Assembly (NCBI GenBank): GCA_036556965.1
Contig: DATBIO010000209.1
Coordinates: forward strand, 1-8,340
Reading direction: 5' to 3'
Length of the DNA: 8,340 nt
Origin: DATBIO01 sp036556965
Lineage (GTDB): Bacteria; Acidobacteriota; Vicinamibacteria; Fen-336
The position numbers were made by a program, and so were the translations under genes. Below the pieces are notes generated by a model that worked only from the letters and a program-made list of their open reading frames with translations, made no database searches and was not told the origin of the DNA. Positions 6,834 through 8,340 of this stretch are shown here, one piece after another. How positions within the stretch are numbered: the stretch's first letter is position 1; each line of letters starts with the position of its first letter.

Positions 6834-7066
6834 ACCTTCGGCTTGGGCGGGGGCAGCTCGCGCGCCGCGATCTCGGACTGGAAGTTGTTCCGCGCGTGCG
6901 ACCCGTCGCAGAACGGCTTGTTCTCCGAGTGCCCACAGCGGCAGAGCGAGACCACCGTGCGCCCGGCGAGGCCGAACAGGTTGCCCGCCTCGTCGCAGAT
7001 GGTGATGTTCTCGCCCTCCAGGCGCAGCGGGCCGTTGCTCCGCACCACGATCTTAGTCTCGGCCAT
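6830..7066 (-). CDS. CDGSH-type [2Fe-2S] iron-sulfur protein
   Basis: A 78-residue cytoplasmic protein. The CDGSH signature is complete: Cys42-x-Cys44-x2-Ser47-x3-Pro51-x-Cys53-Asp-Gly-Ser-His57. These three cysteines and one histidine are the known ligands of the [2Fe-2S] cluster in the mitoNEET-type fold. Upstream, residues 4-40 form a beta-rich segment (GPLRLEGENITICDEAGN) common in bacterial members; the tail is Pro/Lys-rich. No membrane anchor is present, unlike mitoNEET. Family roles include electron transfer and iron or redox sensing; the exact role is unknown here. The ATG at 7066 has no ribosome binding site, but a -10-like TAGAAT ends 6 nt before it, which suggests a leaderless message. 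Its stop lies at the start of the membrane-protein gene. Confidence 0.93.
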   Translation of the reverse strand: MAETKIVVRSNGPLRLEGENITICDEAGNLFGLAGRTVVSLCRCGHSENKPFCDGSHARNNFQSEIAARELPPPKPKV

Positions 7067-7072
7067 GCCGGC

Positions 7073-7078
7073 ATTCTA
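7073..7078 (-). promoter_or_regulatory. -10-like element (TAGAAT) of the CDGSH gene, placed for a leaderless transcript
   Basis: TAGAAT on the minus strand, 6 nt before the ATG at 7066. Transcription starting about 7 nt downstream would begin at or next to the start codon. No -35 match and no ribosome binding site are seen. Confidence 0.45.
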
Positions 7079-7090
7079 TGACGAAGGCGC

Positions 7091-7107
7091 GCGGCCCCGC
7101 GGGCCGC
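7091..7107. promoter_or_regulatory. Perfect 7-3-7 palindrome, candidate shared operator
   Basis: GCGGCCC, spacer CGC, GGGCCGC. It is centred at 7099 in the 57-bp gap between the divergent CDGSH and GH31 genes and overlaps or abuts the place where the -35 box of each would lie. The match is perfect, but a pure G/C palindrome is easier to obtain by chance in this composition, so operator function is an inference. Confidence 0.35.
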
Positions 7108-7109
7108 AC

Positions 7110-7115
7110 TACAAT
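7110..7115 (+). promoter_or_regulatory. -10-like element (TACAAT) of the GH31 gene, placed for a leaderless transcript
   Basis: TACAAT, a one-mismatch -10 box, ends 8 nt before the ATG at 7124. There is no ribosome binding site in between. Transcription would start at or within 1-2 nt of the ATG. Confidence 0.5.
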
Positions 7116-7123
7116 CCCGCGCC

Positions 7124-8340
7124 ATGCTCCGCGCTTCCGCCGCGCTCCTCCTGCTCAGCACGTCCGCGGCGGAGGCGGGGTGGTCCACGTTCTCCGCGGA
7201 GCGGGTGGAGCGCGAGGGGGCCACCCTGGTGCTCCGCGGGGCGGGCGCGGTGGCCTCGGTGGGCGCCCTCACCCCCGAGGTCGTGCGCGTGCGCTTCGTC
7301 CCCCGCGCCGCCTTCGGCCGCGACCACTCCTACGCCGTCCTCCCGCAGGCCCGCGGCCCGGTGGAGGCCGCCGTGGAGAGCGGCACCGGCCGCTCGGTGC
7401 TGCGCACGGCGGCACTGACGGTCAGCGTGCAGCACGCGCCCTTCCGCGTCTCCTTCGCCGCCGCGGACGGCCAGAGCCTGGACGAGGACGACGCCGAGCG
7501 CGGCACGTCCTGGGTGGGCGAGGCGGCGCGCGTGTGGAAGCGGCTCCGCCACGACGAGCACGTCTATGGCCTGGGCGAGAAGACGGGGCGGCTGGACAAG
7601 CGGGGCTGGCAGCTCGGCGGCTACGCCTACGCCATGTGGAACAGCGACACCTACGCCTACGACGACGGCACCGACCCCCTCTACGCCTCCGTGCCCTTCT
7701 ACCTGGTGCTCCGCGGCGGGCGCGCCCACGGCGTCTTCCTCGACGAGACACGGCGCAGCTTCTTCGACGTGGGCAAGGAGTCCACCCACTTGCTCTCCTT
7801 CGGCGTGGAGGGCGGCGAGCTGGACTACTACTTCATCGACGGACCCACGCCCCGGCAGGTGATCGAGCGCTACACCGCCCTCACCGGGCGCATGCCCCTG
7901 CCCCCGCGCTGGGCCCTGGGCTACCACCAGTGCCGCTACAGCTACTACCCCGAGGCCCGCGTGCGCCGCCTGGCCGACACCTTCCGCGCGCGGCGCGTGC
8001 CCGGCGACGCCATCTGGCTCGACATCCACTACCTGGACGGCTACGCGCCCTTCACCTGGGACCGCGAGCGGTTCCCGGATCCCGCCCGCCTCCTGGCCGA
8101 CCTGCGCGGGCAGGGCTTCCGCGTGGTCACCATCGTGGACCCCCACCCCGAGAAGGCGCGCGGCTCGCCCGTCTACGAGACCGGGCTCGCCGGCGACCAC
8201 TTCGTGAAGAACCCCGACGGCACCGTGTACGAGGCCCCGGTGTGGCCGGCCAACGCCGAGCGCGACCCGGGCCCCAGCGTGTTCCCGGACTTCAGCAAGC
8301 CTGCCGCCCGCGACTGGTGGGGCGGGCTCTATCGGGACCT
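7124..8340 (+). CDS. GH31 alpha-glucosidase, exported (3' truncated by window end)
   Basis: The frame is open from ATG 7124 to the window edge: 405 residues plus two bases. Residues 1-18 form a signal peptide (MLRASAALLLLSTSAAEA). A beta-sandwich N-terminal domain follows (about 20-255), with HVYGLGEKTGRLDKRG (146-161) and the MWNSDTYAYDDGTDPLY stretch (171-187) that shape the active site in GH31. The barrel opens at PPRWALGYHQCRYSYY (260-275), then DAIWLDIHYLDGYAPFTWD (295-313), and VFPDFSKPAARDWWG (386-400). All are typical of GH31 alpha-glucosidases, which release glucose from the non-reducing ends of malto-oligosaccharides. The nucleophile (WxDMNE-like motif) and the acid/base lie beyond the window, so activity cannot be confirmed. 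The start has a -10-like box and no ribosome binding site. It is divergent from the CDGSH gene. Together with the GH13 enzyme and the MFS permease it completes a maltodextrin-use set. Confidence 0.93.
   Translation, partial: MLRASAALLLLSTSAAEAGWSTFSAERVEREGATLVLRGAGAVASVGALTPEVVRVRFVPRAAFGRDHSYAVLPQARGPVEAAVESGTGRSVLRTAALTVSVQHAPFRVSFAAADGQSLDEDDAERGTSWVGEAARVWKRLRHDEHVYGLGEKTGRLDKRGWQLGGYAYAMWNSDTYAYDDGTDPLYASVPFYLVLRGGRAHGVFLDETRRSFFDVGKESTHLLSFGVEGGELDYYFIDGPTPRQVIERYTALTGRMPLPPRWALGYHQCRYSYYPEARVRRLADTFRARRVPGDAIWLDIHYLDGYAPFTWDRERFPDPARLLADLRGQGFRVVTIVDPHPEKARGSPVYETGLAGDHFVKNPDGTVYEAPVWPANAERDPGPSVFPDFSKPAARDWWGGLYRD

Noticed and set aside
7091..7107. The palindrome as an intrinsic terminator
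   Set aside because: It lies between divergent genes, where no transcript ends, and has no T tract on either side.
5206..7418. Two very long open frames (about 690 and 680 codons) over the GT-C-like and CDGSH genes, one on each strand
   Set aside because: Both translate to Arg/Ala/Gly/Pro- or Gln/His/Arg-rich sequence without domains, while the frames chosen here give clear helices and a perfect CDGSH motif.
7109..8200. 363-codon minus-strand open frame opposite the GH31 gene
   Set aside because: It is Gly/Val/His/Ala-rich with no recognisable domain, while the plus-strand frame is an unmistakable GH31 enzyme.

Overview
The window is very GC-rich (above 70% by eye), with strong GC bias at third codon positions, so nearly every strand and frame carries long spurious open frames. 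The gene set suggests a GC-rich diderm bacterium: an SLC45-type sugar transporter of the major facilitator superfamily (MFS), exported-looking alpha-glucan hydrolases, a class D-like sortase and a CDGSH iron-sulfur protein. Acidobacteriota or a similar soil or sediment lineage would fit, but no marker gene is present and the assignment is tentative.

Layout. (1) Positions 1-191, plus strand: the 3' end of a TPR-like protein. (2) Positions 3897-204, minus strand: a tight three-gene operon. It starts with an SLC45/MalT-like MFS sugar transporter, continues with a GH13 cyclomaltodextrinase-type alpha-amylase, and ends with a four-helix membrane protein of unknown function. Both junctions are 4-bp stop/start overlaps (TTGA and ATGA), so translation is probably coupled. 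(3) Positions 4037-5219, plus strand, divergent from the operon: a small exported protein ending in an LPRTAS sorting signal, followed after 7 bp by a sortase of matching type. This looks like a dedicated enzyme-substrate pair. (4) Positions 7066-5229, minus strand: a small CDGSH [2Fe-2S] protein, then a large multi-pass membrane protein that resembles GT-C glycosyltransferases. (5) Position 7124 to the window end, plus strand: the N-terminal 405 residues of an exported GH31 alpha-glucosidase.

How the genes fit together. The GH13 and GH31 enzymes both appear to carry signal peptides, so malto-oligosaccharides or cyclodextrins would be cut outside the cytoplasm and the resulting sugars imported by the MFS transporter. 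This is an alpha-glucan utilisation locus in two transcription units. The sortase pair sits between these units and has no evident metabolic link to them. It is the most unusual system in the window: a single-substrate sortase with an LPxTA-type signal, in what looks like a diderm.

The 57-bp gap between the CDGSH and GH31 genes holds two back-to-back -10-like elements, both placed for leaderless transcripts, and a perfect 7-3-7 palindrome between them. No RNA genes, insertion sequences, CRISPR arrays or clear intrinsic terminators were seen. There is no gene-free stretch over 300 bases; the longest is 139 bp (3898-4036).
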